Below, in pieces: positions 1-8,892 of a DNA stretch of 64,000 bases; position 1 is the first letter of the stretch; each line of letters opens with the position of its first letter. Below the pieces are notes generated by a model. The model saw only the letters and a list, made by a program, of their open reading frames with translations. It was not told where the DNA came from and ran no database searches. The translations under genes were made by a program, and so were the position numbers. The stretch is from contig LQPB01000086.1 in NCBI GenBank assembly GCA_002102225.1, positions 1 through 64,000 of the forward strand, written 5' to 3'. The stretch comes from Mycobacterium interjectum. GTDB lineage: Bacteria > Actinomycetota > Actinomycetes > Mycobacteriales > Mycobacteriaceae.

Positions 1-479
1 CCACCGGGCTGCCCCGCCGCGCCCGACCCCCCGTTCCCGCCGTTGCCGAAAAGCCAGCCACCCGGTCCACCGGCCTGCCCTGTCCCCGGTGCCCCATTGG
101 TGCCATCGCCGAACAGCGGCCGCCCGGTCAGGGTCCGCCAGGGCGAGAACGACTGAATGCCCGCGGCCGCTTGTTCGAAGGCCTGCAAAGGGGAGGCATT
201 GGCCGCCTCGGCGGCCGCATACCCGCCGCCCGCGCCGCTCAGCGCGCGCACGAACCGGGCGTGAAACGCCGCCGCCTGGGCGCTGAGTGCCTGAAACTGG
301 CGGCCGTGGCTGGAAAACAGCGACGCGACGGCCGAAGACACTTCGTCTTCCGCCGCGGCGACCACGCCCGCCGTGGGGGCCGCGGCCGCGGTGTGCGCAG
401 CGGTGACCGCCGAGCCGATGTTCGACAAATCCATGGCCGTCGAACTGAGGAACTCTGGGGCCACCGCCAGATACGACAT
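1..479 (-). CDS. PE_PGRS family protein (N-terminal part; runs off the left edge)
   Basis: About 159 residues are visible on the minus strand. The protein begins MSYLAVAPEFL, which places the Pro-Glu pair at residues 8-9 as in PE domains. An Ala-rich helical PE domain of about 100 residues follows. Then comes a linker containing GRPLFGDGTNGAPG and the start of Gly-Gly-X repeats (GGPGG, GNGGNGGSG), typical of the PGRS class. The ATG is preceded by AGAGGTAG as ribosome binding site. PE_PGRS proteins are surface or secreted via ESX-5; individual functions are mostly unknown. The C-terminus lies outside the window, so total length cannot be given. The PE_PGRS class is restricted to some slow-growing mycobacteria, which helps place the organism. 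Confidence 0.9.
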   Translation of the reverse strand, partial: MSYLAVAPEFLSSTAMDLSNIGSAVTAAHTAAAAPTAGVVAAAEDEVSSAVASLFSSHGRQFQALSAQAAAFHARFVRALSGAGGGYAAAEAANASPLQAFEQAAAGIQSFSPWRTLTGRPLFGDGTNGAPGTGQAGGPGGWLFGNGGNGGSGAAGQPG

Positions 480-901
480 CGCTACCTCTAATCAGATCGT
501 CGCCACATCCGGCTGAATCGGATGAACGGCACCAAGTTACGAGAGAATAAGGTGCCGGGTGGCGGCTGCGATAGGGCCAGGTCCCGACCACCGGCCGCTG
601 ACGCGGGACAGGTGTCGTGCCCCGTCCGGGGCCTTCTTGCCGGCGTCCCGACGCGAGCATCGTGACCGCGTGCACCGCCGCGACACCCGGGCGACGCGCT
701 TCGGTATACACCAACTGGGCTCGCGTCGGATGCTGCCCGATTCTGCCGAGCGCCGTAAACGCACAGGCACCGCGTCTCTAGATGCGCAGGCACCATCGAC
801 TCAGAGAACAAGTGTTTATCGAAGGCGGCGGTTGGGAAGCCGATGGGGAAGCGTGAGCCGCCCGGCCCACGACAACCTCGATCAGACCGCTGGGATGACT
901 T
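480..901. other. Intergenic region between PE_PGRS gene and desaturase reductase
   Basis: This 422-bp stretch separates two divergently transcribed genes and should hold both promoters. No open frame here has a recognisable protein; the long antisense frame crossing it is composition-driven. A short dyad AACA-AG-TGTT lies at 807-816 but does not match a mycobacterial operator I can name. I see no RNA gene or terminator. Confidence 0.5.
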
Positions 902-2029
902 ATGGTTTCTCCGCTTCGCAGCCTCACTCGGTGGAGCACAGCGCCCGCGAAGGGCGTGCAAACCGCCCGATCGTGGGTGAACGTCCCGCGCGGGTTGGCC
1001 GCCCGCGCGACCACCCCGCTGCTGCCCGACGACTATCTCAAGCTGCTCAATCCGCTGTGGTCGGCGCGGGAGTTGCGCGGCCTCATCGTCGACGTGCGCC
1101 CCGAAACCGCCGACTCGGCGACCGTCACGATCAAGCCCGGCTGGGGCTTTTCGGGCAAATACCAGCCGGGCCAATACGTCGGCATCGGCCTGCGGATCGA
1201 CGGCCGGTGGCACTGGCGGTCCTATTCGTTGACCTCGATCCCGCGGCGCGACAACAAAAACATCACCATCACCGTCAAGGCCACCCCCGAGGGTTTTCTG
1301 TCGACCCACCTGGTCAATGGCGTCAAACCGGGCACCATCGTGCGGTTGGCGTCGCCCAAGGGCGACTTCGCGCTGCCCGACCCGCCGCCACAGAAGATCC
1401 TCTTCATCACCGCCGGCAGCGGCATCACGCCGGTGATGGCCATGCTGCGCACCCTCAGGTCGCGCGGCCAGCAGGCGGACATCGCGCACATCCACTCGGC
1501 GCCCAGCGCGGACGATGTGATCTTTCATGACGAGCTGCGCGAACTGGAGAAGGCGCAGCCCGACTACCGACTTCACTTGCAGCTCACCAAAACTCAGGGC
1601 CATTTCGATTTCGAACACCTCGCCGACATCGTGGCCGACTGGCGGGAGCGCCCGGCCTGGGTATGCGGCCCCAACTCCCTGCTGGACGCCGCCGAGGAGA
1701 CATGGAAAGAGGCGGGCTGCGGCGATCAGCTGCACATGGAACGCTTCACCATCGCGGCCACCGACAAGGGCGGCGAAGGTGGCACCGTCACCTTCGCCAT
1801 CTCCGATAAGACCGTCGAAATCGACGGCGCCACATCGATTATGGAGGCCGGCGAGCAGGTGGGGATTCAGATGCCGTTCGGGTGCCGAATGGGAATCTGC
1901 CAGACGTGCGTGCTCCCGCTGGAGGAGGGGCACGTGCGCGACTTCAGGTCGGGCACCGAACACGGCGCCGGCGATCGCATCCAGACCTGCATCTCCACGG
2001 CATCCGGAAACTGCACCATCAAGATCTAG
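902..2029 (+). CDS. NADPH-flavin-[2Fe-2S] reductase, electron donor to DesA3 (Rv3230c-like)
   Basis: Single-chain flavin/ferredoxin reductase of 375 residues. An FAD-binding barrel carries RSYSLTS (about residue 106), a nucleotide-binding domain carries GSGITPVMAML (about residue 173), and the C-terminal plant-type ferredoxin domain has Cys328, Cys333, Cys336 (CRMGICQTC) and Cys363. This order matches the mycobacterial partner oxidoreductase that passes electrons from NADPH to the membrane stearoyl-CoA desaturase. The desaturase gene follows 8 bp downstream, so the pair is an operon. The ATG has only a weak ribosome binding site; leaderless or slightly different initiation is possible. Confidence 0.9.
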   Translation: MVSPLRSLTRWSTAPAKGVQTARSWVNVPRGLAARATTPLLPDDYLKLLNPLWSARELRGLIVDVRPETADSATVTIKPGWGFSGKYQPGQYVGIGLRIDGRWHWRSYSLTSIPRRDNKNITITVKATPEGFLSTHLVNGVKPGTIVRLASPKGDFALPDPPPQKILFITAGSGITPVMAMLRTLRSRGQQADIAHIHSAPSADDVIFHDELRELEKAQPDYRLHLQLTKTQGHFDFEHLADIVADWRERPAWVCGPNSLLDAAEETWKEAGCGDQLHMERFTIAATDKGGEGGTVTFAISDKTVEIDGATSIMEAGEQVGIQMPFGCRMGICQTCVLPLEEGHVRDFRSGTEHGAGDRIQTCISTASGNCTIKI

Positions 2030-2037
2030 GGGAACTT

Positions 2038-3270
2038 ATGGCAATCACCGACATCAAGGAATACGCGCACCTGACCACCGAGGACATCGAGCAGCTCGCG
2101 CAGGAGCTGGACGCGATCCGCGCCGACATCGAGGAATCGCGCGGCGAACGCGACGCCCGTTATATTCGCCGGTCCATTCAGTTGCAACGCGCGCTGGCCG
2201 TCGGTGGCCGGATCGCGTTGTTCGCCAGCCACAACAAGCTGGCCTGGCTCAGCGGCACCGCCATGCTCGCGAGCGCGAAGATCATCGAGAACATGGAGCT
2301 GGGCCACAACATCATCCATGGCCAATGGGACTGGATGAACGACCCGGAGATCCACTCCACGGAGTGGGAGTGGGACACCACCTGCCCGAGCGTGCAGTGG
2401 AAGCATTCCCACAATTTCGTCCACCACAAGTACACCAACGTCGTCGGGCTCGACGCCGACGTGGGCTACGGGATCATGCGCGTGACCCGCGACGAACCGT
2501 GGGAACCGTGGATGCTGGGCAACCCGATCTACAACATGCTGCTGGGCACGTTCTTCCAGTACGGCGTCGCCCTGCACCACATCGAGTCGGCCAAGCTGCG
2601 CAAGAAGGAAAAGAGCTGGGCCGAGGCGGCCAAAGATCTGCGGGTGATCGGCAAGAAGGTGGTCAAGCAGGAAGGCAAGGACTACGTGATCTTTCCCGCG
2701 CTGAGCGGGCGGAACTGGAAGCGCACCATCAAGGCCAACATGACGGCCAACCTGATCCGCAACATCTGGGCGTACATGGTCATCTTCTGCGGCCACTTCC
2801 CCGACGGCGCAGAGAAATTCACCGTCGAGGAGTTCGAGAACGAGACGAAGGGGGAGTGGTACCTGCGGCAGATGCTCGGGTCGGCGAACTTCAACGCCGG
2901 GCCGTTGATGGCCTTCATGAGCGGCAACCTGTGCTACCAGATCGAGCACCACCTTTTCCCGGACCTGCCCAGCAATCGCTACGCGGAGATCGCCGTGCGG
3001 GTGCGTGAGCAGTGCGACAAGTACGACCTGCCGTACACCACGGGATCGCTCGGCCGCCAATACCTGCAGACGTTCTGGACGATTCTCAAACTGGCCCTGC
3101 CCGACAAACTTCTGCAGGCGACGTCCGACGACGCCCGCGAGACGCGCTCGGAGCTGAAGTTCCGCGTCCGCGAGGGTTTGCGGGAGAGCTTCGTCGACCC
3201 CGAGACCGGCAAACGGCGGGGCCTGCGCACCGCCCTGCGGGAGCTGCGGGGGGCTGACCGCGCCGCGTGA
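2038..3270 (+). CDS. desA3: Stearoyl-CoA delta-9 desaturase, DesA3-like
   Basis: Membrane fatty-acyl-CoA desaturase of 410 residues. The three histidine clusters that bind the di-iron centre are visible: HNIIH (about 89-94), HSHNFVHH (about 123-130) and QIEHH (about 301-305). Hydrophobic stretches surround them. In mycobacteria DesA3 makes oleoyl-CoA at the membrane using the adjacent reductase, whose gene ends 8 bp upstream. I placed the start at the ATG after AGGGGAACTT rather than at the longer open frame, because that longer frame overlaps the ferredoxin domain of the upstream gene. The charged C-terminal tail (ETRSELKFRVREGLR) is as in the family. Confidence 0.9.
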   Translation: MAITDIKEYAHLTTEDIEQLAQELDAIRADIEESRGERDARYIRRSIQLQRALAVGGRIALFASHNKLAWLSGTAMLASAKIIENMELGHNIIHGQWDWMNDPEIHSTEWEWDTTCPSVQWKHSHNFVHHKYTNVVGLDADVGYGIMRVTRDEPWEPWMLGNPIYNMLLGTFFQYGVALHHIESAKLRKKEKSWAEAAKDLRVIGKKVVKQEGKDYVIFPALSGRNWKRTIKANMTANLIRNIWAYMVIFCGHFPDGAEKFTVEEFENETKGEWYLRQMLGSANFNAGPLMAFMSGNLCYQIEHHLFPDLPSNRYAEIAVRVREQCDKYDLPYTTGSLGRQYLQTFWTILKLALPDKLLQATSDDARETRSELKFRVREGLRESFVDPETGKRRGLRTALRELRGADRAA

Positions 3271-3349
3271 TCGGCGGCGCCGCGGTGGCGTCGATCTCGA
3301 CGCGCGGACGTCGTCCGGGCGTGCTGGGAGTCGGCACTCGAGGTTGACC

Positions 3350-3368
3350 TTTGGTAAGGCAACCCTTA
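3350..3368 (+). promoter_or_regulatory. Candidate IdeR iron box upstream of irtA
   Basis: The 19 bases TTTGGTAAGGCAACCCTTA match 14 of 19 positions of the mycobacterial IdeR consensus TTAGGTTAGGCTAACCTAA. The site lies about 75 bp before the irtA start and ahead of a mycobactin importer, which is a known IdeR target in M. tuberculosis. Iron-dependent repression is therefore expected. Confidence 0.75.
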
Positions 3369-3404
3369 GTTTGTGGGGTGACTTACCTACTCGGAGGGTG
3401 CTGA

Positions 3405-3428
3405 ATGCAGCTCGGTATGCAGCGGTGA
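3405..3428 (+). CDS. Possible 7-residue leader peptide upstream of irtA
   Basis: An ATG preceded at good distance by CGGAGGG opens the frame MQLGMQR followed by TGA. This ribosome binding site looks at least as good as that of irtA. The TGA runs into the TGAGGGGGG that serves as the irtA ribosome binding site, and irtA starts 13 bp after the stop in another frame. The arrangement would suit translational coupling. It may equally be chance. Confidence 0.3.
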   Translation: MQLGMQR

Positions 3429-3441
3429 GGGGGGACCGCTG

Positions 3442-6000
3442 ATGGCGCGCGGCTTCCAGGGCGTGATGCTGCGCAGCTTCGGCGCCCGCGACCACACGGC
3501 GACGGTGATCGAAACCGTCCGCATCGCGCCGCATTTCGTGCGGATTCGGATGGAGTCGCCCACCCTGTTCGAGGACGCGGAGGCCGAACCCGCGGCGTGG
3601 CTGCGGTTCTGGTTTCCCGACCCGGACGGCTCGGGCACCGAGTTCCAGCGCGCGTACACGATCTCGGAGGCGGACGCGGATGCCGGTCGCTTCGCGGTCG
3701 ACGTCGTGCTGCACGAACCCGCGGGCCCCGCGTCGACGTGGGCCCGCACCGTCGAGCCCGGCGCGACGATCGCGGCCATGTCGCTGATGGGCTCGTCGCG
3801 CTTCGACCCGCCCGCCGAGCAGCCGGCCGGCTATCTGCTGATCGGCGACTCGGCGTCGATCCCCGGGATCAACGGCATCGTGGGAACCGTCCCCGACGAC
3901 GTCCCGATCGAGTTGTACCTCGAGCAGCACGATGACGACGACACGCTGATCCCGCTCGCCAAACACCCGCGGCTGCGGGTGCATTGGGTGGCGCGCCGCG
4001 ACGAGAGGTCGCTGGCCGCGGCGATCGAGAGCCGGGACTGGTCGAACTGGTATGCCTGGGCCACGCCCGAGGCCACCACGCTCAAGCATGTCCGGACCCG
4101 ACTTCGCGACGAGTTCGGGTTCCCCAAGTCCGAGATCCACGCCCAGGCGTATTGGAGCGCCGGACGGGCGATGGGCACCAGCCGCGGCGACGAGCCGGAA
4201 AGCGTTGCGCCGCAATCCGAGCCGCCGGCACCGACGACCTCGGCGCCCCCGAAGGGCAGCTGGCGCGCCCAGGCGGCGGGGCGGTTGCTCGCGCCGCTGC
4301 GGTCGGCGCTGATCCTCTCCGGCGTGCTGCAGGCCGTGATCACGCTGCTGCAGCTGGCGCCGTTCGTGCTGCTGGTCGAGCTGGCCCGGCTGCTGGTGTC
4401 GGGCGCCGCCGCGCCCCGGCTGTGGGCGGTGGGCATCGCGGCCGTCACCCTGCTCGGCGTCGGCACCGTTCTCGGCGCCGCCCTGACGCTGTGGCTGCAC
4501 GTCATCGATGCGCGTTTCGCGAACGACTTGCGCACACGGCTTTTGACCAAGCTCTCGCGGTTGCCGCTGGGCTGGTTCACCGCCCGCGGATCGGGGTCGA
4601 TCAAGCAGCTGCTGCAGGACGACACGTTGTCCCTGCACTATCTGGTCACCCACGCCATACCGGACGCGGTCGCCGCGGCCGTCGCCCCGGTGGCGGTGCT
4701 GGTCTATCTGTTCGTCGTCGACTGGCGCGTGGCGCTGGTCCTGTTCCTGCCCGTCCTGGTCTACCTGGTGCTGACGTCGTCCATCACGATCCAGTCCGGC
4801 CCGCGCATCCCCCAATCGCAGCGCTGGGCGGAGAGGATGGGCGGGGAAGCCGGCGCGTATCTCGAGGGACAGCCGGTGATTCGCGTCTTCGGCGGCGCCA
4901 CGGCGTCCAGCTTCCGCCGCCGCCTCGACGAATACGTCGGTTTCCTGGTGGCCTGGCAGCGGCCCCTGGCCGGCAAGAAAACGCTGATGGATCTGGCCAC
5001 CCGCCCCGCGACGTTCCTGTGGCTCATCGCGCTCACGGGCACCCTGCTGGTTGTCACCGGCCGGATGGATCCGGTCAACCTGTTGCCATTCCTGTTGCTG
5101 GGCACCACCTTCGGCGCGCGCCTGCTCGGCATCGCCTACGGTCTGGGCGGTATCCGCGCCGGGACGCTGGCCGCCCGCCGGCTGCAGAACACCCTCGACG
5201 AGCCCGAGCTCGAGACGCGGCGGGCCGAAGCGCCCAACGCCGACGCCGGGGCCACGGTGGTGTTCGATCGGGTCAGCTTCGGCTATCGCCCCGGCGTACC
5301 GGTGATCCAGGACGTGTCGCTGACGTTGCGGCCCGGCACCGTCACCGCGCTCGTCGGCCCGTCGGGCTCCGGGAAGTCGACGCTGGCCGCACTGCTCGCC
5401 CGGTTCCACGACGTCGAACGGGGCGCGATACGCGTTGGCGGGCAGGACATTCGATCGCTGACGGCCGACGAACTTTACACGCGGGTCGGTTTCGTGCTGC
5501 AGGAAACGCAGCTCGTGCACGGCACCGTCGCGCAGAACGTCGCGCTGGCCGTGCCGGACGCCACCGCCGAACGAATCGAGGCCGCGGCGCGCCAGGCGCA
5601 AATCCACGACCGCATCATGCGACTGCCGGGCGGCTACGACACCGTGCTGGGTGCCGGCGCCGGACTGTCGGGCGGCGAACGCCAGCGGCTGACCATCGCC
5701 CGCGCCATCCTCGCCGACACCCCGGTCCTGATCCTCGACGAGGCGACCGCGTTCGCCGACCCGGAATCGGAATACCTTGTGCAGCAAGCCCTCAACCGGC
5801 TCACCCGGGAGCGCACCGTGCTGGTCATCGCCCACCGCCTGCACACCGTCACCCGAGCCGACCAGATCGTCGTGCTCGACCATGGCCGTATCGCCGAACG
5901 CGGCACCCACGACGAGTTGCTGGCCGCGGACGGACGCTACCGGCGGCTGTGGGACACCGGCCGGGTGCCGGCGGCCGCGGCCCCGGAGGTTGCGCGATGA
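3442..6000 (+). CDS. irtA: Mycobactin/carboxymycobactin importer IrtA with siderophore-reductase domain
   Basis: Inner-membrane ABC transporter half of 852 residues. Residues about 1-250 form the siderophore-interacting FAD domain (RAYTISEAD as flavin site) that reduces imported ferric mycobactin. About 270-560 are the transmembrane domain. The nucleotide-binding domain starts near 600 with Walker A GPSGSGKST (about 638), signature LSGGERQR (about 743) and Walker B VLILDEAT. The D-loop reads FADPE instead of the usual SALD, whereas IrtB has the standard form. The sequence from MARG onward closely follows M. tuberculosis IrtA as I know it, which fixes the start. It overlaps irtB by 4 bp (ATGA) and lies behind an IdeR-like box. 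Confidence 0.97.
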   Translation: MARGFQGVMLRSFGARDHTATVIETVRIAPHFVRIRMESPTLFEDAEAEPAAWLRFWFPDPDGSGTEFQRAYTISEADADAGRFAVDVVLHEPAGPASTWARTVEPGATIAAMSLMGSSRFDPPAEQPAGYLLIGDSASIPGINGIVGTVPDDVPIELYLEQHDDDDTLIPLAKHPRLRVHWVARRDERSLAAAIESRDWSNWYAWATPEATTLKHVRTRLRDEFGFPKSEIHAQAYWSAGRAMGTSRGDEPESVAPQSEPPAPTTSAPPKGSWRAQAAGRLLAPLRSALILSGVLQAVITLLQLAPFVLLVELARLLVSGAAAPRLWAVGIAAVTLLGVGTVLGAALTLWLHVIDARFANDLRTRLLTKLSRLPLGWFTARGSGSIKQLLQDDTLSLHYLVTHAIPDAVAAAVAPVAVLVYLFVVDWRVALVLFLPVLVYLVLTSSITIQSGPRIPQSQRWAERMGGEAGAYLEGQPVIRVFGGATASSFRRRLDEYVGFLVAWQRPLAGKKTLMDLATRPATFLWLIALTGTLLVVTGRMDPVNLLPFLLLGTTFGARLLGIAYGLGGIRAGTLAARRLQNTLDEPELETRRAEAPNADAGATVVFDRVSFGYRPGVPVIQDVSLTLRPGTVTALVGPSGSGKSTLAALLARFHDVERGAIRVGGQDIRSLTADELYTRVGFVLQETQLVHGTVAQNVALAVPDATAERIEAAARQAQIHDRIMRLPGGYDTVLGAGAGLSGGERQRLTIARAILADTPVLILDEATAFADPESEYLVQQALNRLTRERTVLVIAHRLHTVTRADQIVVLDHGRIAERGTHDELLAADGRYRRLWDTGRVPAAAAPEVAR

Positions 6001-7733
6001 TCAGGACCTGGATCGGGCTCGTCCCGCCCGACCGGCGCGGCAAGGTGATCGCCTACACCGCACTCGCCCTGACCTCGGTGGCGGTGCGGGCGGTCGCCAC
6101 CGTGCTGCTGGTGCCGCTGGTGGGCGCACTGTTCGCCGCGCCGCACCGCGCGCTGGTGTGGTTGGGCTGGCTCACCGCCGCGACCGTGACCGGCTGGGTG
6201 ATCGACACCGCGACCGCGCGCATCGGCTTCGACCTGGGCTTCGCCGTGCTCGACCACAGCCAGCACGACGTGGCCGACCGGCTTCCGGACGTCCGGCTCG
6301 ATTGGTTCACCGCCGACAACACCGCCACTGCACGGCAAGCCATCGCCGCAACCGGACCCGAACTCGTCGGCCTGGTGGTCAACCTGCTGACGCCGCTGGC
6401 CACCGCGATCCTGCTGCCAGCGGCCATCGCGCTCGCGCTGCTGCCGGTGTCCTGGCAGCTCGGCGCGGCCGCCCTGGGCGGCGTGCCGCTGCTGCTGGGC
6501 GCGCTGTGGGCGTCCGCGCGGCTCGCGCGCCGCGCCGACGGCGCCGCCGCCGCGGCCAACACCGCGCTCACCGAGCGCATCATCGAGTTCGCCCGCACCC
6601 AGCAGGCGTTGCGCGCGGCGCGCCGGGTCGAACCGGCCCGCAGTCTGGTCGGCGACGCGCTGGCCGCGCAGCGCGGCGCGACGATGCGGTTGCTGTCCAT
6701 GCAGGTGCCGGGCCAGCTGCTGTTCAGCCTGGCCAGCCAGCTGGCCCTGATCCTGCTGGCGGGGGCGACGACGGCGCTGACCATCGGCGGCGCGCTCACC
6801 GTCCCGGAGGCAATCGCGCTGATCGTCGTGATCGCCCGCTACCTCGAGCCGTTCACCACCATCAGCGAACTGGCCCCGGCGCTGGAGAGCACTCGCGCCA
6901 CGCTGGACCGCATTCGTTGCGTGCTCACCGCGCCGGTCCTGAAGGCCGGCGCCGCGACCCTGCCCGACGGCGCGTCGGCCCCGCGCATCGAGTTCGACGA
7001 CGTCACCTTCGCCTACGGGGACTCCACCCAGCCGGTGCTCGACGGCGTCAGCTTCTCGTTGCGGCCGGGCAGCGCGACCGCGATCGTCGGCCCCTCCGGC
7101 TCGGGCAAGAGCACGGTGCTGGCGCTGATCGCCGGCCTGCACGAACCGACCCGTGGCCGGGTGCTCATCGACGGCGTCGACGCGGCGACGCTGGATGCCG
7201 AGGCGCGGCGCGGGGCCGCCAGCGTCGTGTTCCAGCACCCATACCTGTTCCACGGCACCATCCGCGACAACGTCTTCGCCGGAAACCCGTCCGCCGGCCA
7301 GGCGCAGTTCGAGCGGGCGGTCGCGCTGGCGCGGGTCGACGAACTCACCGGCCGGCTGCCCGACGGCGCCGACGCCATCGTCGGCGAGGCCGGGTCGACG
7401 CTGTCCGGCGGCGAACGACAACGGGTCAGCATCGCGCGCGCCCTGCTCAAAGACGCGCCGATCCTGCTGGTCGACGAGGCGACCAGCGCCCTGGACACCG
7501 AGAATGAGGCGGCGGTGGTCGACGCGCTCACCGCCGACCCGCGGGCGCGCACCCGGGTCGTCGTCGCCCACCGCCTGGCCAGCATCCGGCACGCCGACCG
7601 AGTGCTGTTCCTGGACAACGGCCGAGTGGTCGAGGACGGCACCGTCGACGAACTGCTCGCCGCGGGCGGGCGTTTCGGCGAATTCTGGCGACAGCAGCAC
7701 GACGCCGCGGAATGGCGGATCGCCGCCGAGTAA
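5997..7733 (+). CDS. irtB: Mycobactin importer ABC subunit IrtB
   Basis: Partner half-transporter of 578 residues. An N-terminal transmembrane domain (about 1-310) is followed by a nucleotide-binding domain with Walker A GPSGSGKST (about 365), signature LSGGERQR (about 469) and Walker B ILLVDEATSALD. It lacks the siderophore-interacting domain present in IrtA. IrtA and IrtB form a heterodimer that brings Fe-mycobactin into the cytoplasm. The ATG overlaps the irtA stop (ATGA), so the two are co-translated and should share iron control. Confidence 0.97.
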   Translation: MIRTWIGLVPPDRRGKVIAYTALALTSVAVRAVATVLLVPLVGALFAAPHRALVWLGWLTAATVTGWVIDTATARIGFDLGFAVLDHSQHDVADRLPDVRLDWFTADNTATARQAIAATGPELVGLVVNLLTPLATAILLPAAIALALLPVSWQLGAAALGGVPLLLGALWASARLARRADGAAAAANTALTERIIEFARTQQALRAARRVEPARSLVGDALAAQRGATMRLLSMQVPGQLLFSLASQLALILLAGATTALTIGGALTVPEAIALIVVIARYLEPFTTISELAPALESTRATLDRIRCVLTAPVLKAGAATLPDGASAPRIEFDDVTFAYGDSTQPVLDGVSFSLRPGSATAIVGPSGSGKSTVLALIAGLHEPTRGRVLIDGVDAATLDAEARRGAASVVFQHPYLFHGTIRDNVFAGNPSAGQAQFERAVALARVDELTGRLPDGADAIVGEAGSTLSGGERQRVSIARALLKDAPILLVDEATSALDTENEAAVVDALTADPRARTRVVVAHRLASIRHADRVLFLDNGRVVEDGTVDELLAAGGRFGEFWRQQHDAAEWRIAAE

Positions 7734-7815
7734 GCCGGCATGGTCGACGGCGACGCTTGCCGTATGCCTTACAGTGAGGCGGTCAGTGGACCGTCGGGAG
7801 TGCTGGGAGGCGTGC

Positions 7816-8892
7816 ATGGGTGCTGTGGTGTCGATTCCGCGGTATCCCGGCGACGTGACCCCCGAATGGCTTTCGGCGGCGCTCGCCGGGCGCGGCGCAC
7901 CCGTCGAGGTCTCGAGCGTCGAGGTGGCCGCCATCGGCACCGGCCAGACCGGCGCGACCTATCGCGTGACGGCCGGGTATGCGACGGATCCGGGTGAGCT
8001 GCCGCAGACCTTTGTGATCAAGCTGCCGGCCCAGGACGACACCGTGCGCGACCGCGTCGTCATCGGATATCGCAGCGAGTGCGCGTTCTATTCCTCCGTA
8101 GCCGATCGGGTGCAGGTGCCGACGCCGGAATGCTTCTACTGCGAGATCAGCGAGGACGCCATGGATTTCGCGCTGCTCCTCGCCGATCAAGCGCCGGCGG
8201 TGCAGGGCGATCAGCTGGCCGGCTGCGGCGAAGCCGAAGCGCGCCTGGCGGTTACCGCGCTGGCCGGCCTGCACGCGCCCAGCTGGTGTGATCCGGTCTG
8301 GCTGGATTTCGAAGGCATCGGCTTTGGGCGGCCGGACGAGGCCGGGGCCAACGGCATGGGCGAGGTGGCGAAGATGAGCGCCGGCATCACGCTCGAGAAG
8401 CTGGGCGATCGAATGACCCCGCAGGACCGCGACACCTTCAGTGCGGCAATGGGTTTGGTGACGCCGTGGCTGCTGGCCGAGTACGACCGCTTTGCCCTGC
8501 TGCACGGCGACTATCGACTGGACAACATGCTGTTCGACCCGGACCGAACGCGAGTCAGCGTGGTCGACTGGCAGACCCTCGGCGTGGGCCTGCCGGCCAG
8601 GGATCTCGCGTACTTCACGGCCACCAGCCTGAATCCGCAACTGCGGGCGAGCATCGAAGAAGAGCTCGTCGCCGCCTATCACCGGGAGCTGTCGCGCTTC
8701 GGGGTCAGCGGCTACGACCGGGAAACCTGTTGGCGCGATTACCGGCTCGGCGTGCTGCAGGCGCCGCTGATCTCGGCGCTGGGGTTCGCGTTCGCGGCCG
8801 CCACCGAGCGCGGCGACGACATGGTGCTGGCCATGCTGGGCCGCGGCTGTCAGGCCATCCGCGAGCTGGGCACGCTGGAGCTGATTGGTTAG
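7816..8892 (+). CDS. APH/EcKL-like phosphotransferase family protein
   Basis: Kinase-like fold protein of 358 residues. The catalytic loop LLHGDYRLDNMLFD (about 232-245) and the metal-binding segment VVDWQTLGVGLPARDLAYF are intact, as in aminoglycoside/choline-type phosphotransferases; an ecdysteroid-kinase-like subfamily is common in mycobacteria. An N-terminal lobe with FVIKLP supplies the ATP-binding lysine. The substrate is unknown. The start follows GGGAGG at 5 bp. Its stop overlaps that of the convergent gene (TTAG at 8889-8892). Confidence 0.8.
   Translation: MGAVVSIPRYPGDVTPEWLSAALAGRGAPVEVSSVEVAAIGTGQTGATYRVTAGYATDPGELPQTFVIKLPAQDDTVRDRVVIGYRSECAFYSSVADRVQVPTPECFYCEISEDAMDFALLLADQAPAVQGDQLAGCGEAEARLAVTALAGLHAPSWCDPVWLDFEGIGFGRPDEAGANGMGEVAKMSAGITLEKLGDRMTPQDRDTFSAAMGLVTPWLLAEYDRFALLHGDYRLDNMLFDPDRTRVSVVDWQTLGVGLPARDLAYFTATSLNPQLRASIEEELVAAYHRELSRFGVSGYDRETCWRDYRLGVLQAPLISALGFAFAAATERGDDMVLAMLGRGCQAIRELGTLELIG

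Noticed and set aside
807..816. AACAAGTGTT as a KstR-type steroid-repressor box upstream of the desaturase pair.
   Set aside because: The KstR form is TnnAACnnGTTnnA; spacing and flanks here do not fit.
2026..5910. A 1294-residue open frame on the minus strand opposite desA3 and irtA.
   Set aside because: It is a GC-rich shadow: composition is Gln/Arg/Gly-rich without domains, and the plus strand carries clear DesA3 and IrtA motifs.
7758..7776. TGCCGTATGCCTTACAGTG upstream of the phosphotransferase gene, resembling the 19-bp regulon operator.
   Set aside because: The right arm fits (TTACAGT) but the left arm and the terminal TAC/GTA do not. It may be just a -10 element. A genome-wide matrix score would decide.
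5937..7940. A 667-residue open frame on the minus strand opposite irtB.
   Set aside because: Shadow of IrtB; no domain, and IrtB motifs are intact.
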